Below are positions 44,501-52,132 of a stretch of DNA of 64,000 nt, piece by piece. This stretch comes from Granulosicoccus antarcticus IMCC3135 (GTDB taxonomy: Bacteria; Pseudomonadota; Gammaproteobacteria; Granulosicoccales; Granulosicoccaceae): positions 124,501 through 188,500 of the forward strand of contig NZ_CP018632.1 in assembly GCF_002215215.1 (NCBI RefSeq), given 5' to 3'. The first letter of the stretch is position 1. Each line of letters starts with the position of its first letter. Below the pieces are notes generated by a model that saw nothing but the letters and a program-made list of their open reading frames with translations, had not been told where the DNA came from and ran no database searches. A program made the position numbers and the translations under genes.

Positions 44501-44686
44501 ATAAATGTCGGCGGCCATACTGCCGGAATAATCCAGAACGAAGAGAATATTGGGCTTCTGCTGTCCGGCTATTCTGGCTCTGTAGACATCAATGTCATCC
44601 GCCTGGGCTGGGGCTGGCAGGCAGAAAACCAGAGAGGCTGTCAGGCAGATGTTTCTGATGCTGGTCGAGGTAGCCGTCATGCTCAT
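41531..44686 (-). CDS. pilY1: PilY1-like pilus tip adhesin/assembly protein
   Basis: A 1051-residue exported protein. Signal peptide (ICLTASLVFCLPAPAQA), then a von Willebrand A domain with metal site NILFVLDYSGSM (DYSGSM at 52-57) and IVLISDGEPTW. The C-terminal half is a PilY1-type beta-propeller with MTYVMTNQGLLHAFDTSAP, LLLILGMRRGGNSYYALNVS and the calcium loop DSDYDGLADRLYVGDLGGQL near residue 790. PilY1 proteins sit at the pilus tip and prime pilus assembly, adhesion and surface sensing. No minor pilin genes are adjacent, which is unusual. Confidence 0.9.
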   Translation of the reverse strand: MSMTATSTSIRNICLTASLVFCLPAPAQADDIDVYRARIAGQQKPNILFVLDYSGSMAADIYGSYKWNTNPKKIDILKDAMHNVLDNNVDTINAGIGSLYSYTTTGIQWPISELSADASSVDGNILPGLFTVKDIIGQRVDARFAGGGTATVDALVEAAQYFRGDAVTHNDRSPLIGSEHQPATWNSVTGLYTGGNSKAAIAASYSPSDAYSTNTSATYYCNDFSGSGGPNYCESKTLSNCELRSSTDTPTAGSERQTNLWGSYQQCEYEHTRNWMGANYNSPITQTCQANTIVLISDGEPTWINDGDSLRSTIGTDMDGCEDLSLSIFEMPDGMQTEGNCGPEVVRALASSDQMPGILDSAVKTYTVGFNVEGPGQDYLTLLATAGKGKFFKADKPEELNAALDSIIDEVLGGSENFAELSIDVDKASFSHDNRVFYNLFSPSTRSSWKGNLKGYFVDSTGLIDINGDKATAVSEFGEQFSETAQSFWSDDIDGNSVSKGGASEKLADTVRNIYTYTGDDIPSIGVPLAGVAANRLESSNTAISTTLLGLPTSSALRTTSLDWLQDAPMGSSLHSKSVQVDYGTRSMTYVMTNQGLLHAFDTSAPTVLGSGDTSGGEELFAFMPKELISHIPALSQNLNSGNHIYGLDGQITRWHTDTNNDGIVNNGEKLLLILGMRRGGNSYYALNVSTPEAPRLAWSITGESTDFPRLAQSWSRMSLIKVKDGTSERRVLAFAAGYDADAQDSKNTPVASLGNAIYMIDEYGDPVWSVDSSDHASMLYSIASDLSIIDSDYDGLADRLYVGDLGGQLWRVDFDDIDTTPAVTLFATLDDGEHQPIFYAPSIALNSDAAGDYLSISLGSGNRTNPLLAGIQNHLYMIRDTHLDKGVPASDFTTVTPGNLFDATSDDISSTDKDTADDAQEDLLEARGWKISLAPNEKSLSELITFEGTLMATTFEADTTLDTSICGYDTTGRLYQMSLKDAATIDGLGSSSGDADDTVFYRWSDLESAGIPSTPVIVFPKGSSVVQIIVDKEAVNLLEQKLSRVFWHAK

Positions 44687-44763
44687 ACTTCCACAGTCTC
44701 CAAAGTGGGCTCGCCTCGCTACCGCACGATGGAGCTCGTGCCGGAAAAGCGGGGCTTATCGTG

Positions 44764-44813
44764 CCTAGGGCTGGGGACAGAAATGTGATTTTATTTTGTC
44801 CTCAGCCCTTAGG
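44764..44813. repeat. REP-like imperfect palindrome
   Basis: CCTAGGGCTGGGGACA (44764-44779) pairs with TGTCCTCAGCCCTTAGG (44797-44813) with one mismatch and one bulge, around an AT-rich 17-base loop. The core GGGGACA...TGTCCTC resembles intergenic REP palindromes mobilised by REP-associated transposases in gammaproteobacteria. It lies between the EamA gene and pilY1, both minus strand. The rest of the 263-base gap shows no gene. Confidence 0.5.
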
Positions 44814-44949
44814 CGGCAGATATCGAGCTTCCCTTTAGAGCTGAATGATCAGCTTGTCCGGAGGGTGTCACCGAGGAGGCGAGACTGTGATCCGGTTGGC
44901 GTTCGGGTCATTCTCAAGTATTGAAGATCAAGCTGAGAAGTCGTAGCTG

Positions 44950-45834
44950 TCAGCGAGGCGTACGAATGCCACTAGGGGCATTCTCTCGGGCGTTACGTAC
45001 CGCAATAATGGTCACGCCAAGCAGTGTCAGGCCGCCACCGATGGCAATTTTCAGGGTCAGTGTCTCGCCTGTAAACAGGATGCCGAATACGATGGCGAAA
45101 AGTGTAGAAAGCGTGATGAAGGGGGCGACGCTATTGACGCTGTATCGTTTCAGCAGGTAGTAGAGCAGGCCGTGTCCGACGACGGTGGCGCCAATGGCCG
45201 AGTAGGTCACTGTCCAGTAGTCGATCAGCGGGATGCTGGCTATATGCTGCCATTGTGGTCGTTCGAGAACCAGGGTGATGATGCCCATGGAGGTAGTGGC
45301 GCACAACGCAATCCAGGCCTGCAGATTGAATACGGCAACGTCTTTGAGCTGGCGTATGAGTATGGTGGATACCGCCATGGCTAGAGAGGCAACGGCTGTG
45401 AGTATCATGGCGGTCAGATGCTCTGGGCCGACAGGGGCGAAGCCGATTACCACAACGCCTGCAAACGAGATCAGGATGGCCACTACTCGTATCAGGCGAA
45501 TACGCTCGCCGAGAAAAATGACAGCCAGCAAGGTTGCGAATGGCACTGTCAGCTGCGAGGTGATGGCCACTGATGACAGTGAGCCTGCCAGAAAGATGCC
45601 GTAGAACATGAAACTGAAATGGCCGACGCCCATGCAGATGCCAATAGTCAGGATCCTGCGCATTTGTCCGGGTACCCAGCGCAGAAAGACCGCCAGCAAG
45701 ACCAGTACGATGGCGAAGCGCAGCGTTATGAACAACATGGGACCAAAAACGACAGTGCCGGCTTTGCCAGCAACGAAATTGAATCCCCACAACGCATTGA
45801 CCAGGATCAGGAACAGGAGATGAATACGAGTCAC
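44950..45834 (-). CDS. EamA/DMT-family transporter
   Basis: A 294-residue inner-membrane protein with ten predicted helices in two EamA repeats: repeat 1 with LFLILVNALWGFNFVAGKAG and SQLTVPFATLLAVIFLGERI, repeat 2 with SAIGATVVGHGLLYYLLKRY and FITLSTLFAIVFGILFTGET. Drug/metabolite superfamily exporters of this type move amino acids or other metabolites. It is divergent from the AEC transporter gene with a 76-base gap. Confidence 0.88.
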   Translation of the reverse strand: MTRIHLLFLILVNALWGFNFVAGKAGTVVFGPMLFITLRFAIVLVLLAVFLRWVPGQMRRILTIGICMGVGHFSFMFYGIFLAGSLSSVAITSQLTVPFATLLAVIFLGERIRLIRVVAILISFAGVVVIGFAPVGPEHLTAMILTAVASLAMAVSTILIRQLKDVAVFNLQAWIALCATTSMGIITLVLERPQWQHIASIPLIDYWTVTYSAIGATVVGHGLLYYLLKRYSVNSVAPFITLSTLFAIVFGILFTGETLTLKIAIGGGLTLLGVTIIAVRNARENAPSGIRTPR

Positions 45835-45910
45835 AAGGTCGGTTCTTTCCGGTTAGCCTGACAGCTTCAGTATACTCGCCGATCCCGAGACTTGAACACA
45901 GCCACTCATC

Positions 45911-46792
45911 ATGAATAGCATGATTCTTCAGATTGCCAATATCCTTGCACCGGGAATGGTTCTGGCAATTATCGGACTGGTCTGGCATTTCAAGGGCCCG
46001 CGCTTTCCCGTGGACTTTGTCACCACGCTGGTTCTCAATATCTGCATGCCAGCTTTGCTGTTCCACACCTTGGCGACCTCAGTGGTCCCCATCCGTTCTC
46101 TTGGGCAGATGGCGTTGGCGACTTTGCTGGTACATATCGTTTTCACCGCACTGGCGCTGGTCGTACTGAAACTGGCAAACAAGGACTGGCGGTTGTGCAT
46201 TGCACAGGTGGTTGGTAATACCGGCAATCTGGGGCTGCCGGTCTGTTTTCTGGCTTTTGGTGAGGAAGGGCTGGCCTATGCCATGGCTTTTTTTGCGGTT
46301 CAATGCGTGCTGTTGTTCAGCCTTGGAGATGCGATCTACGCCGGGAGTGTCAGCGTGTCCCGAGTCTTGCGTTCGCCGGTACTGCACTCGATCTGGATGG
46401 GAGTGCTGGTGCGTTTCATGGATTGGCAATTGCCTGATATGGTTATGCAATCCACAGAGCTTCTAGGTCAGATTGTCATTCCCCTGATGCTGATTACGCT
46501 GGGCATCAGTCTGGCCGGAATGCGCGCCTCACAACTGCCTGCCACCTTGTTGTGGGCGGGTATCCGGACAGCGATGGCGATAACCGTCGGCTTCGGTATT
46601 GCCGCCTTGATGGGGCTGGAAGGTGTGGCACGCGGTGTATTGATTATCCAGACCATGGTGCCGGTAGCCGTATTCAACTATCTGCTGGCTGTCAAACACG
46701 GGCATGATGCCAGTGAGTTGTCAGGGTTGATTCTGGTCACCCATGTCAGCGCAATCTTTTATCTGCCGTTGCTGCTGGGTGTCTTGCTCTGA
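45911..46792 (+). CDS. AEC-family transporter (intact)
   Basis: A 293-residue inner-membrane carrier with about ten helices. AEC blocks: FVTTLVLNICMPALLFHTLA, CIAQVVGNTGNLGLPVCFLA, VIPLMLITLGISLAGMRASQ and IIQTMVPVAVFNYLLAVKHG. Family members export organic anions such as malonate or auxin-like compounds. This is the full-length counterpart of the remnant at 20039-20590. It converges on gnd over a strong hairpin. Confidence 0.88.
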   Translation: MNSMILQIANILAPGMVLAIIGLVWHFKGPRFPVDFVTTLVLNICMPALLFHTLATSVVPIRSLGQMALATLLVHIVFTALALVVLKLANKDWRLCIAQVVGNTGNLGLPVCFLAFGEEGLAYAMAFFAVQCVLLFSLGDAIYAGSVSVSRVLRSPVLHSIWMGVLVRFMDWQLPDMVMQSTELLGQIVIPLMLITLGISLAGMRASQLPATLLWAGIRTAMAITVGFGIAALMGLEGVARGVLIIQTMVPVAVFNYLLAVKHGHDASELSGLILVTHVSAIFYLPLLLGVLL

Positions 46793-46848
46793 GGCGTTGC
46801 CTGATACGTCAGGGGCGTGAAATACGGCCCGGCTTTAGTGCTGACAAT

Positions 46849-46873
46849 GCCGGAGCCCGTACAGGGCTCCGGC
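46849..46873. terminator. Strong GC hairpin between convergent genes
   Basis: GCCGGAGCCC-GTACA-GGGCTCCGGC is a perfect 10-bp stem between the AEC gene end and the gnd end. No marked T-run; likely shared transcript end. Confidence 0.7.
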
Positions 46874-46893
46874 CAGAGATCGCAAACGACTGA

Positions 46894-48342
46894 TCAGGCG
46901 TCGTAGGTACTGCTTGAAACATTAGAGCCACTGCCAATCCAGTCAGTGTGATGCCAGCTCTCATCGCCATCGACACGCTGATAGGTATGTGCACCAAAAT
47001 AGTCTCGTTGCGCCTGTAGCAGGTTGGCGGGCAGACGCGCGTTGCGGTAACCGTCATAGAACGACAGAGCAGCGCTCATCGCCGGTACCGGTATGCCACG
47101 GGTGACCGCTTCACCGATGATGCGACGCCAGCTATCCTGAGACTCGTGGATGCGATCCCGGAAGTAGTCATCTACCAGCAAGTTGGATAGCTCAGGTGCC
47201 TTGTCGTAGGCCGCCTTGATGTCGTCCAGAAAGGCAGAACGGATGATGCAGCCGCCGCGCCACATCTGGGCGATAGAGCCGTATTGCAGATCCCAGTTGT
47301 ATTCTTCGGCTGCAGCACGCATCAGCATATAGCCCTGCGTATAGGAGATGATCTTGGCAGCAAACAGTGCCTGGCCCAGAGCATCGACCCACTCTGCAGG
47401 AGCGCCGGCGGGTACCGCTGAAGGTCCCTTGAGTATGCCGGACGCTACAACACGCTCATCCTTGATGGCAGACAGGGCACGGGCAAAAACGGCTTCACCG
47501 ATCAGTGTCAGTGGTATGCCAAGTTCCAGCGCATTGATGCCGGTCCACTTGCCAGTACCCTTCTGGCCGGCTTTATCCATGATGGTGTCTACCACGTAGG
47601 TATCACCGTCCTTGAAGCCGAGAATGTCAGCGGTGATTTCGATCAGGTAGCTGTCCAGAGCGCCCTTGTTCCACTCGGTGAAGGTGGCTTGCATGGCATC
47701 GTTGTCCATTTCCAACGCTTTTTGCATGAAGTCATAGGCTTCACAAATCAGCTGCATATCGCCATATTCGATACCGTTGTGGACCATCTTGACGAAATGC
47801 CCTGCGCCGCCATCGCCAACCCAATCGCAGCAAGGATCACCCGACTCAGTCTTGGCTGCAATGGCTTGAAATATCGGCTTGATATGGGGCCAGGCGGCCT
47901 TGTGGCCACCGGGCATCATGGAAGGTCCATGACGTGCACCTTCTTCACCGCCTGAAACGCCACTGCCGACAAACAGCAGATCCTTGGTGGCCAGGTGGGC
48001 GGCTCTTCGTTCGGAATCTTCGAAGTTGGAATTACCACCATCGATGATGATGTCACCCTTGTCCAGCAGGGGGATGAGCTCGTCGATGACGGCATCGACA
48101 GCGGCACCGGCCTTGACCATCAGCATGACCTTACGAGGGCTGGCCAAGGCGGCAACGACATCCTCCAGGGTCTTGGCACCAATGATATTCGTGCCTTTGG
48201 CAGAGCCGTTGAGAAAATCTTCTGTCTTTGCGTACGTTCTGTTGTAGGCAACGACCTTGAAGTCATGGTCGTTCATGTTCAAAATAAGATTCTGACCCAT
48301 GACGGCCAGGCCAATAACGGCAATATCTGCTGATGCACTCAT
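46894..48342 (-). CDS. gnd: 6-phosphogluconate dehydrogenase (decarboxylating)
   Basis: A 482-residue enzyme converting 6-phosphogluconate to ribulose 5-phosphate. NADP-binding start IAVIGLAVMGQNLILNMNDH (with an Ala where Gly is usual: GLAVMG), then YNRT, GDIIIDGGNSNFEDSERR, FVGSGVSGGEEGARHGPSMM, VKMVHNGIEYGDMQLICEAY and KGTGKWT. The full length matches the long (E. coli type) form. It lies 75 bases downstream of the 2-hydroxyacid dehydrogenase, in the idonate/gluconate set, and would use the product of the gluconokinase. Confidence 0.95.
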   Translation of the reverse strand: MSASADIAVIGLAVMGQNLILNMNDHDFKVVAYNRTYAKTEDFLNGSAKGTNIIGAKTLEDVVAALASPRKVMLMVKAGAAVDAVIDELIPLLDKGDIIIDGGNSNFEDSERRAAHLATKDLLFVGSGVSGGEEGARHGPSMMPGGHKAAWPHIKPIFQAIAAKTESGDPCCDWVGDGGAGHFVKMVHNGIEYGDMQLICEAYDFMQKALEMDNDAMQATFTEWNKGALDSYLIEITADILGFKDGDTYVVDTIMDKAGQKGTGKWTGINALELGIPLTLIGEAVFARALSAIKDERVVASGILKGPSAVPAGAPAEWVDALGQALFAAKIISYTQGYMLMRAAAEEYNWDLQYGSIAQMWRGGCIIRSAFLDDIKAAYDKAPELSNLLVDDYFRDRIHESQDSWRRIIGEAVTRGIPVPAMSAALSFYDGYRNARLPANLLQAQRDYFGAHTYQRVDGDESWHHTDWIGSGSNVSSSTYDA

Positions 48343-48417
48343 TTAACTGCTCCTGCCGGAAGGTGACCTTCGCGGATTACCGTTGGTCGGCGTTGGGTGG
48401 TGGAAAGGTCAGGCCGT

Positions 48418-49359
48418 TTAACTGACAGGTGTCAGCAATGGCTTGTCGTTGAAATGGGCAGCCAGGTTATCCAGAACCAGTTTGCCCATCGCTTCACGTG
48501 TCTCCCAGGTACCGCTGGCATTATGGGGTTGCAAGACCACATTTTCGAGAGAGAACAGGGCTTCCGGGATACTTGGCTCTTCTGCGAATACATCAAGACC
48601 AGCACCGGCGATCTTGTTTTCCTGGAGATATTTCACCAGCACCGGCTCATCCACCAGCGTACCGCGAGAGACATTGACAAGGTAGCCTTGTGGACCGAGC
48701 GCATCCAGAACGGCGGCATTCACAGCACCGATGGTGCCCGGAGTGGCGGCAGCGGTCACGAACAGATAGTCGACATTGGCGGCCATTTCTTCGAGTGATG
48801 CGACAAAGGTATGTGGAGAATCGCTACGGGCACTGCGATTACAATAGCTGATCTGCATGCCAAAACCTTCCAGGCGCCGAGCCAGTGCCAGGCCGATGCT
48901 ACCCATACCGAAGATACCTGCACGTTTGCCCATGACACGGCGTGTCAGTGGCATGGCGCCTTCTTTGGGCCAGCGTCCCGCACGTGCGTATTGATCACCT
49001 GTAACCAGTTGTCGCGAGACCGCCAGTGCCAGCGCCATAGCCATATCGGCCACATCGTCACTGAGTACATCGGGGGTATTGCCTACCGAGATTCCGTGCT
49101 CCCGGCAATAGGCCAGATCCACAGCATCAACGCCGACGCCAAATACGGACACGATTTTGGCTTTAGGCAATTTTTCCAGAACGGCAGCGCTGACTCCACG
49201 ACCACCGTCAGTCACGATACCGACGCAATCGCCAGCAATCGTGTCGAGCAGAGCGTCCTGCTCAGCTGCTTCCCAGTAACGATGGACTGTATAGGAGGAT
49301 TCCAGAGTGCTCATTACGCTTGGCAGTAGCGGACCCATCAATAGCAAGGTGTAACTCAT
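48418..49359 (-). CDS. D-isomer 2-hydroxyacid dehydrogenase (2-ketogluconate/glyoxylate reductase type)
   Basis: A 313-residue NAD(P)-dependent dehydrogenase. Rossmann motif GIFGMGSIGLALARRLEGFG, followed by SYCNRS as the cofactor-specificity loop. Catalytic Arg in LVNVSRGTLVDEPVL, Glu in DVFAEEPSIPEAL and His in VVLQPHNASGTWETREAM. The gene context with idonate/gluconate enzymes suggests reduction of 2-keto-gluconate or hydroxypyruvate; the exact substrate cannot be read from sequence. Confidence 0.88.
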   Translation of the reverse strand: MSYTLLLMGPLLPSVMSTLESSYTVHRYWEAAEQDALLDTIAGDCVGIVTDGGRGVSAAVLEKLPKAKIVSVFGVGVDAVDLAYCREHGISVGNTPDVLSDDVADMAMALALAVSRQLVTGDQYARAGRWPKEGAMPLTRRVMGKRAGIFGMGSIGLALARRLEGFGMQISYCNRSARSDSPHTFVASLEEMAANVDYLFVTAAATPGTIGAVNAAVLDALGPQGYLVNVSRGTLVDEPVLVKYLQENKIAGAGLDVFAEEPSIPEALFSLENVVLQPHNASGTWETREAMGKLVLDNLAAHFNDKPLLTPVS

Positions 49360-49381
49360 GTGGCATGTCTCGGATTGTTGT

Positions 49382-49399
49382 CCCGGGAGTGTGCCCGGG
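49382..49399. repeat. CCCGGG hairpin, second copy
   Basis: CCCGGG-AGTGTG-CCCGGG lies between the SDR gene and the hydroxyacid dehydrogenase gene. It differs from the hairpin at 13667-13684 only in two loop bases. Possible intercistronic or terminator structure. Confidence 0.45.
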
Positions 49400-49449
49400 T
49401 CTGACGAATTGGAATGATGATATGTGTTTAGCGACGAATGATTCTATTG

Positions 49450-50217
49450 TCAGACGACTGCTGACATGCCGCCGTCGACATACAGGATATGACCGTTGAC
49501 GAAATTGGAAGCTGGTGCTGCAAGAAATATGGCGGCACCAATCAGTTCCTTGACATCGCCCCAGCGTCCAGCCGGTGTGCGCTTGCAAAGCCAGCCGCTG
49601 AATTCAGCATCATCGACCAGAGCGGCAGTCAGCTCGGTGGCAAAGTAGCCGGGCCCCAGACCGTTGACCTGGACGTTGTGAGGTGCCCACTCGGCGCACA
49701 TGTTCTTGGTGAGCATCTTGACGCCGCCTTTGGAGGCTGCATACGGTGCAATAGTGGGTCTGCCCAGCTCGCTCTGGATGGAACAGGTGTTGATGATCTT
49801 GCCCTGCTTGCGTTCAACCATATTTTTTGCAACGGCGCGTGACACACGAAATACGGATGCCAGGTTGGTGTTCATCACTTCTTCCCAGGTTGCATCATCA
49901 CACTCAAGCAACGGGGTACGACGTTGTATTCCGGCATTGTTGACCAGTATGTCGATAGGTCCGGTGTTGGCTTCAATCTCTGCAACTGCTGTATTGATGG
50001 AATCGCTGTCAGTGACATCGAAGGGTTTGCCGATAGCCTTCAGGCCAGCGCTTTCAAATTCTGCGACGGTGCTGGCAACGGTTGCCGGGTTCATGCCGTT
50101 AATGATGACCGTGGCGCCTGCTTCTGCCATGCCGCGAGCCAGGTGTTTGCCGATACCTCGGCTGGAGCCTGTCAGTAATGCCAGCTTGCCACTGAGGTCA
50201 AATAATGTAGTGCTCAT
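49450..50217 (-). CDS. idnO: Gluconate 5-dehydrogenase-type short-chain dehydrogenase
   Basis: A 255-residue SDR enzyme. Cofactor motif LLTGSSRGIGKHLARGMAEA, NNAGIQRR, catalytic Ser in NTCSIQSELG and YxxxK in APYAASKGGVKML. IdnO-type members reversibly reduce 5-keto-D-gluconate to D-gluconate. Its neighbour is an idonate dehydrogenase-like gene 31 bases upstream, supporting the assignment. VNGLGPGYFATELTAAL is typical of gluconate 5-dehydrogenases. Confidence 0.9.
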   Translation of the reverse strand: MSTTLFDLSGKLALLTGSSRGIGKHLARGMAEAGATVIINGMNPATVASTVAEFESAGLKAIGKPFDVTDSDSINTAVAEIEANTGPIDILVNNAGIQRRTPLLECDDATWEEVMNTNLASVFRVSRAVAKNMVERKQGKIINTCSIQSELGRPTIAPYAASKGGVKMLTKNMCAEWAPHNVQVNGLGPGYFATELTAALVDDAEFSGWLCKRTPAGRWGDVKELIGAAIFLAAPASNFVNGHILYVDGGMSAVV

Positions 50218-50248
50218 AAATATCGAGAGTCCTTGGTTCGGGAATGGT

Positions 50249-51295
50249 TCAAGCGTCGAAACGCAATTGGATCTTCATGTGCTTGCTGCGATCTGTGGCG
50301 GCCGTAAATGCAGCATCGGCATCAGAGAATGCGTAGACGCCTGTCAGCAGAGAAGAGACATCCAGACGCTGATTGACCAGTAAGTCCACCGCCAGATCGA
50401 ACTCTTCATGGAAACGGAAAGTGCCTTTCATGGACAATTCCTTGGAGAGCATCTTGTTGACCAGGATGGGGGTATCACCAGGAGGCATCATACCCGTCTG
50501 CACAATGGTGCCGCGTGGACGTACCGCGTTCAGGCAGGTTCGCAGAGCGAGTGGGTTGCCTGAGCACTCGATGGCTGCATCAAAGTGACCGCGTCCTGAT
50601 TCGTATTTTTCCAATCGAGCCGCATCCGTGCGAATGTTGATCACTTCATCAGCACCCAGCTTGAGGGCCATGTCCAGCACCGTGTCCTCGACATCAGTGG
50701 CGGTGATGTGGCGAACCCCTGCCAGACGTGCCGCCATGATGGCCAGGCAACCAATCGGGCCGCAGCCAGTAATCAGTAATGATTTGTGCAAAAGGTTGTC
50801 TGCGCGATTTACGGCATGCAGGCAGATAGCCAGCGGCTCGGCGAAGGCTGCGATAGCGGTGTCGAATCCATCTGGCAGACCGACGCATTGACGTTGTGGT
50901 ACCACCAGCTCTTCACGAAAGCCGCCCTGGATGTGTGGCATGACTGCGGCGCTGCCAAAGAACACCATTTCCTGGCACAGATTGGTCTGGCCTGCCAGGC
51001 AGTAGTCGCATTTGAGGCAGGGCAGGTTCGGGTTGATGGCGACTGGTTGGCCCACTTTCAGCCCGGTGACGGCGGAGCCGATTTCGCTCACGGTACCGGC
51101 GATTTCATGGCCCAGTATCAGAGGTTCCTGCACGGCGAATGCGCCCACACGGCCTTCATGATAGTAGTGGATGTCGGAGCCGCAGATGCCACCGGTGGCA
51201 TAACGGACACGAACTTCATGTTCCTGGAGAGTGCTGGCTGTCTGAATATCGATCAGACGAAGGTCTTTGGCGGCGTGAATGGCGCAAGCTTGCAT
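50249..51295 (-). CDS. idnD: Zinc-dependent L-idonate 5-dehydrogenase-type alcohol dehydrogenase
   Basis: A 348-residue medium-chain dehydrogenase. Catalytic zinc ligands in TGGICGSDIHYYHEGRVG and LILGHEIAG; structural zinc cysteines in CLKCDYCLAGQTNLC. Rossmann segment LLITGCGPIGCLAIMAARLA. IdnD oxidises L-idonate to 5-ketogluconate, feeding the adjacent IdnO. Related sorbitol and threonine dehydrogenases share these motifs, so the substrate rests mostly on context. Confidence 0.88.
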   Translation of the reverse strand: MQACAIHAAKDLRLIDIQTASTLQEHEVRVRYATGGICGSDIHYYHEGRVGAFAVQEPLILGHEIAGTVSEIGSAVTGLKVGQPVAINPNLPCLKCDYCLAGQTNLCQEMVFFGSAAVMPHIQGGFREELVVPQRQCVGLPDGFDTAIAAFAEPLAICLHAVNRADNLLHKSLLITGCGPIGCLAIMAARLAGVRHITATDVEDTVLDMALKLGADEVINIRTDAARLEKYESGRGHFDAAIECSGNPLALRTCLNAVRPRGTIVQTGMMPPGDTPILVNKMLSKELSMKGTFRFHEEFDLAVDLLVNQRLDVSSLLTGVYAFSDADAAFTAATDRSKHMKIQLRFDA

Positions 51296-51336
51296 AGCGG
51301 CGTACTTCCTGAGTTACGGGTTGAATGAAGGGGGAA

Positions 51337-51897
51337 TCAGGCCGGAGCAGGCCAGAAACCGTGCTTGCGCAGTGCGAGCACCGCGTTGTGAGAGATGGTT
51401 GGAATATCGTCTTCAATGCTGACAGTCACCACATTGTCTTCCTTGCGAGGATCTTCCAGAGCGGCGAACTGGCTTAGCAGCAGGGAGTCGGGCATGAAAT
51501 GTCCTTCACGTCGGCTCATGCGTGATCCGATCATTTCCTGTGAGCCCTCAAGAAATACAAAGACCACATTGCCCGCTGTGCTCAGCGTCTGGCGATAGGT
51601 TTGCTTCAGTGCCGAGCAGGCAATGACGCAGATGCCATGAGTCTGTGCCTGGCTGGCTGCATACCGTGCTACATCCTCCAGCCAAGGTTGACGATCTTCA
51701 TCGCTCAGAGGGGTGCCGGCAGCCATCTTGTCTATATTGGAGGCAGGGTGCAGCTCGTCGCCATCCTTGAAGTGGCCTTTCAGATCGGTTGCCAGTTGGC
51801 TGGCAACTGAAGACTTGCCGCAGCCGCTGACTCCCATTACGATGATGATCAGAGGTGCGTTGGCAGGTTTTGCTGTCATGAATTCTAGTGGTCTCAT
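51337..51897 (-). CDS. gntK: Gluconokinase
   Basis: A 186-residue P-loop kinase: IIVMGVSGCGKSSVASQLA, then FKDGDELHPASNIDKMAAGT, PLSDEDRQPWLEDVA, VIACSALKQTYRQTL and SRREGHFMPDSLLLSQFAAL, all hallmarks of GntK/IdnK. It phosphorylates gluconate to 6-phosphogluconate, the substrate of the Gnd in this cluster. It is the first gene of the minus-strand set and diverges from the SMP-30 gene. Confidence 0.94.
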   Translation of the reverse strand: MRPLEFMTAKPANAPLIIIVMGVSGCGKSSVASQLATDLKGHFKDGDELHPASNIDKMAAGTPLSDEDRQPWLEDVARYAASQAQTHGICVIACSALKQTYRQTLSTAGNVVFVFLEGSQEMIGSRMSRREGHFMPDSLLLSQFAALEDPRKEDNVVTVSIEDDIPTISHNAVLALRKHGFWPAPA

Positions 51898-52082
51898 TTT
51901 CTTGACGAAACACGCGCTTTTGAATACTCGTCATCGACGGCCGCCGGGGCGAAACCGGTTGTCGGGTTTGCCTGCGCTCTGACGATGCATGGCAGGGTGA
52001 CTCATCAACTGGGTTCTGCCGAGAAGAAATAGTCGGATTCTGTTGCTGAAAGAGGCTTCTGGTGCTGTCCGGATGTATGCGA

Positions 52083-52096
52083 TGATAGCGTTAACA
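52083..52096. promoter_or_regulatory. LacI-family type operator
   Basis: TGATAGCGTTAACA fits the symmetric pattern TGNTANCGNTANCA with a central CG, the form bound by gluconate-type LacI-family repressors (GntR/IdnR). It lies 36 bases upstream of the SMP-30 start in the divergent region shared with gntK. No LacI-type regulator gene is in the window. Confidence 0.5.
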
Positions 52097-52132
52097 CCAT
52101 TGATTCATCAAGGCTTGAGGAGAAGTACTGAT

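Noticed and set aside
45131-46066. 311-codon minus-strand frame overlapping the EamA gene and the AEC start
   Set aside because: Rich in His, Arg and Gln without domain features; both overlapped genes have clear membrane-protein patterns.
49700-50383. 227-codon plus-strand frame opposite idnO
   Set aside because: Opposite to an SDR gene with complete motifs; composition is that of a complementary strand.
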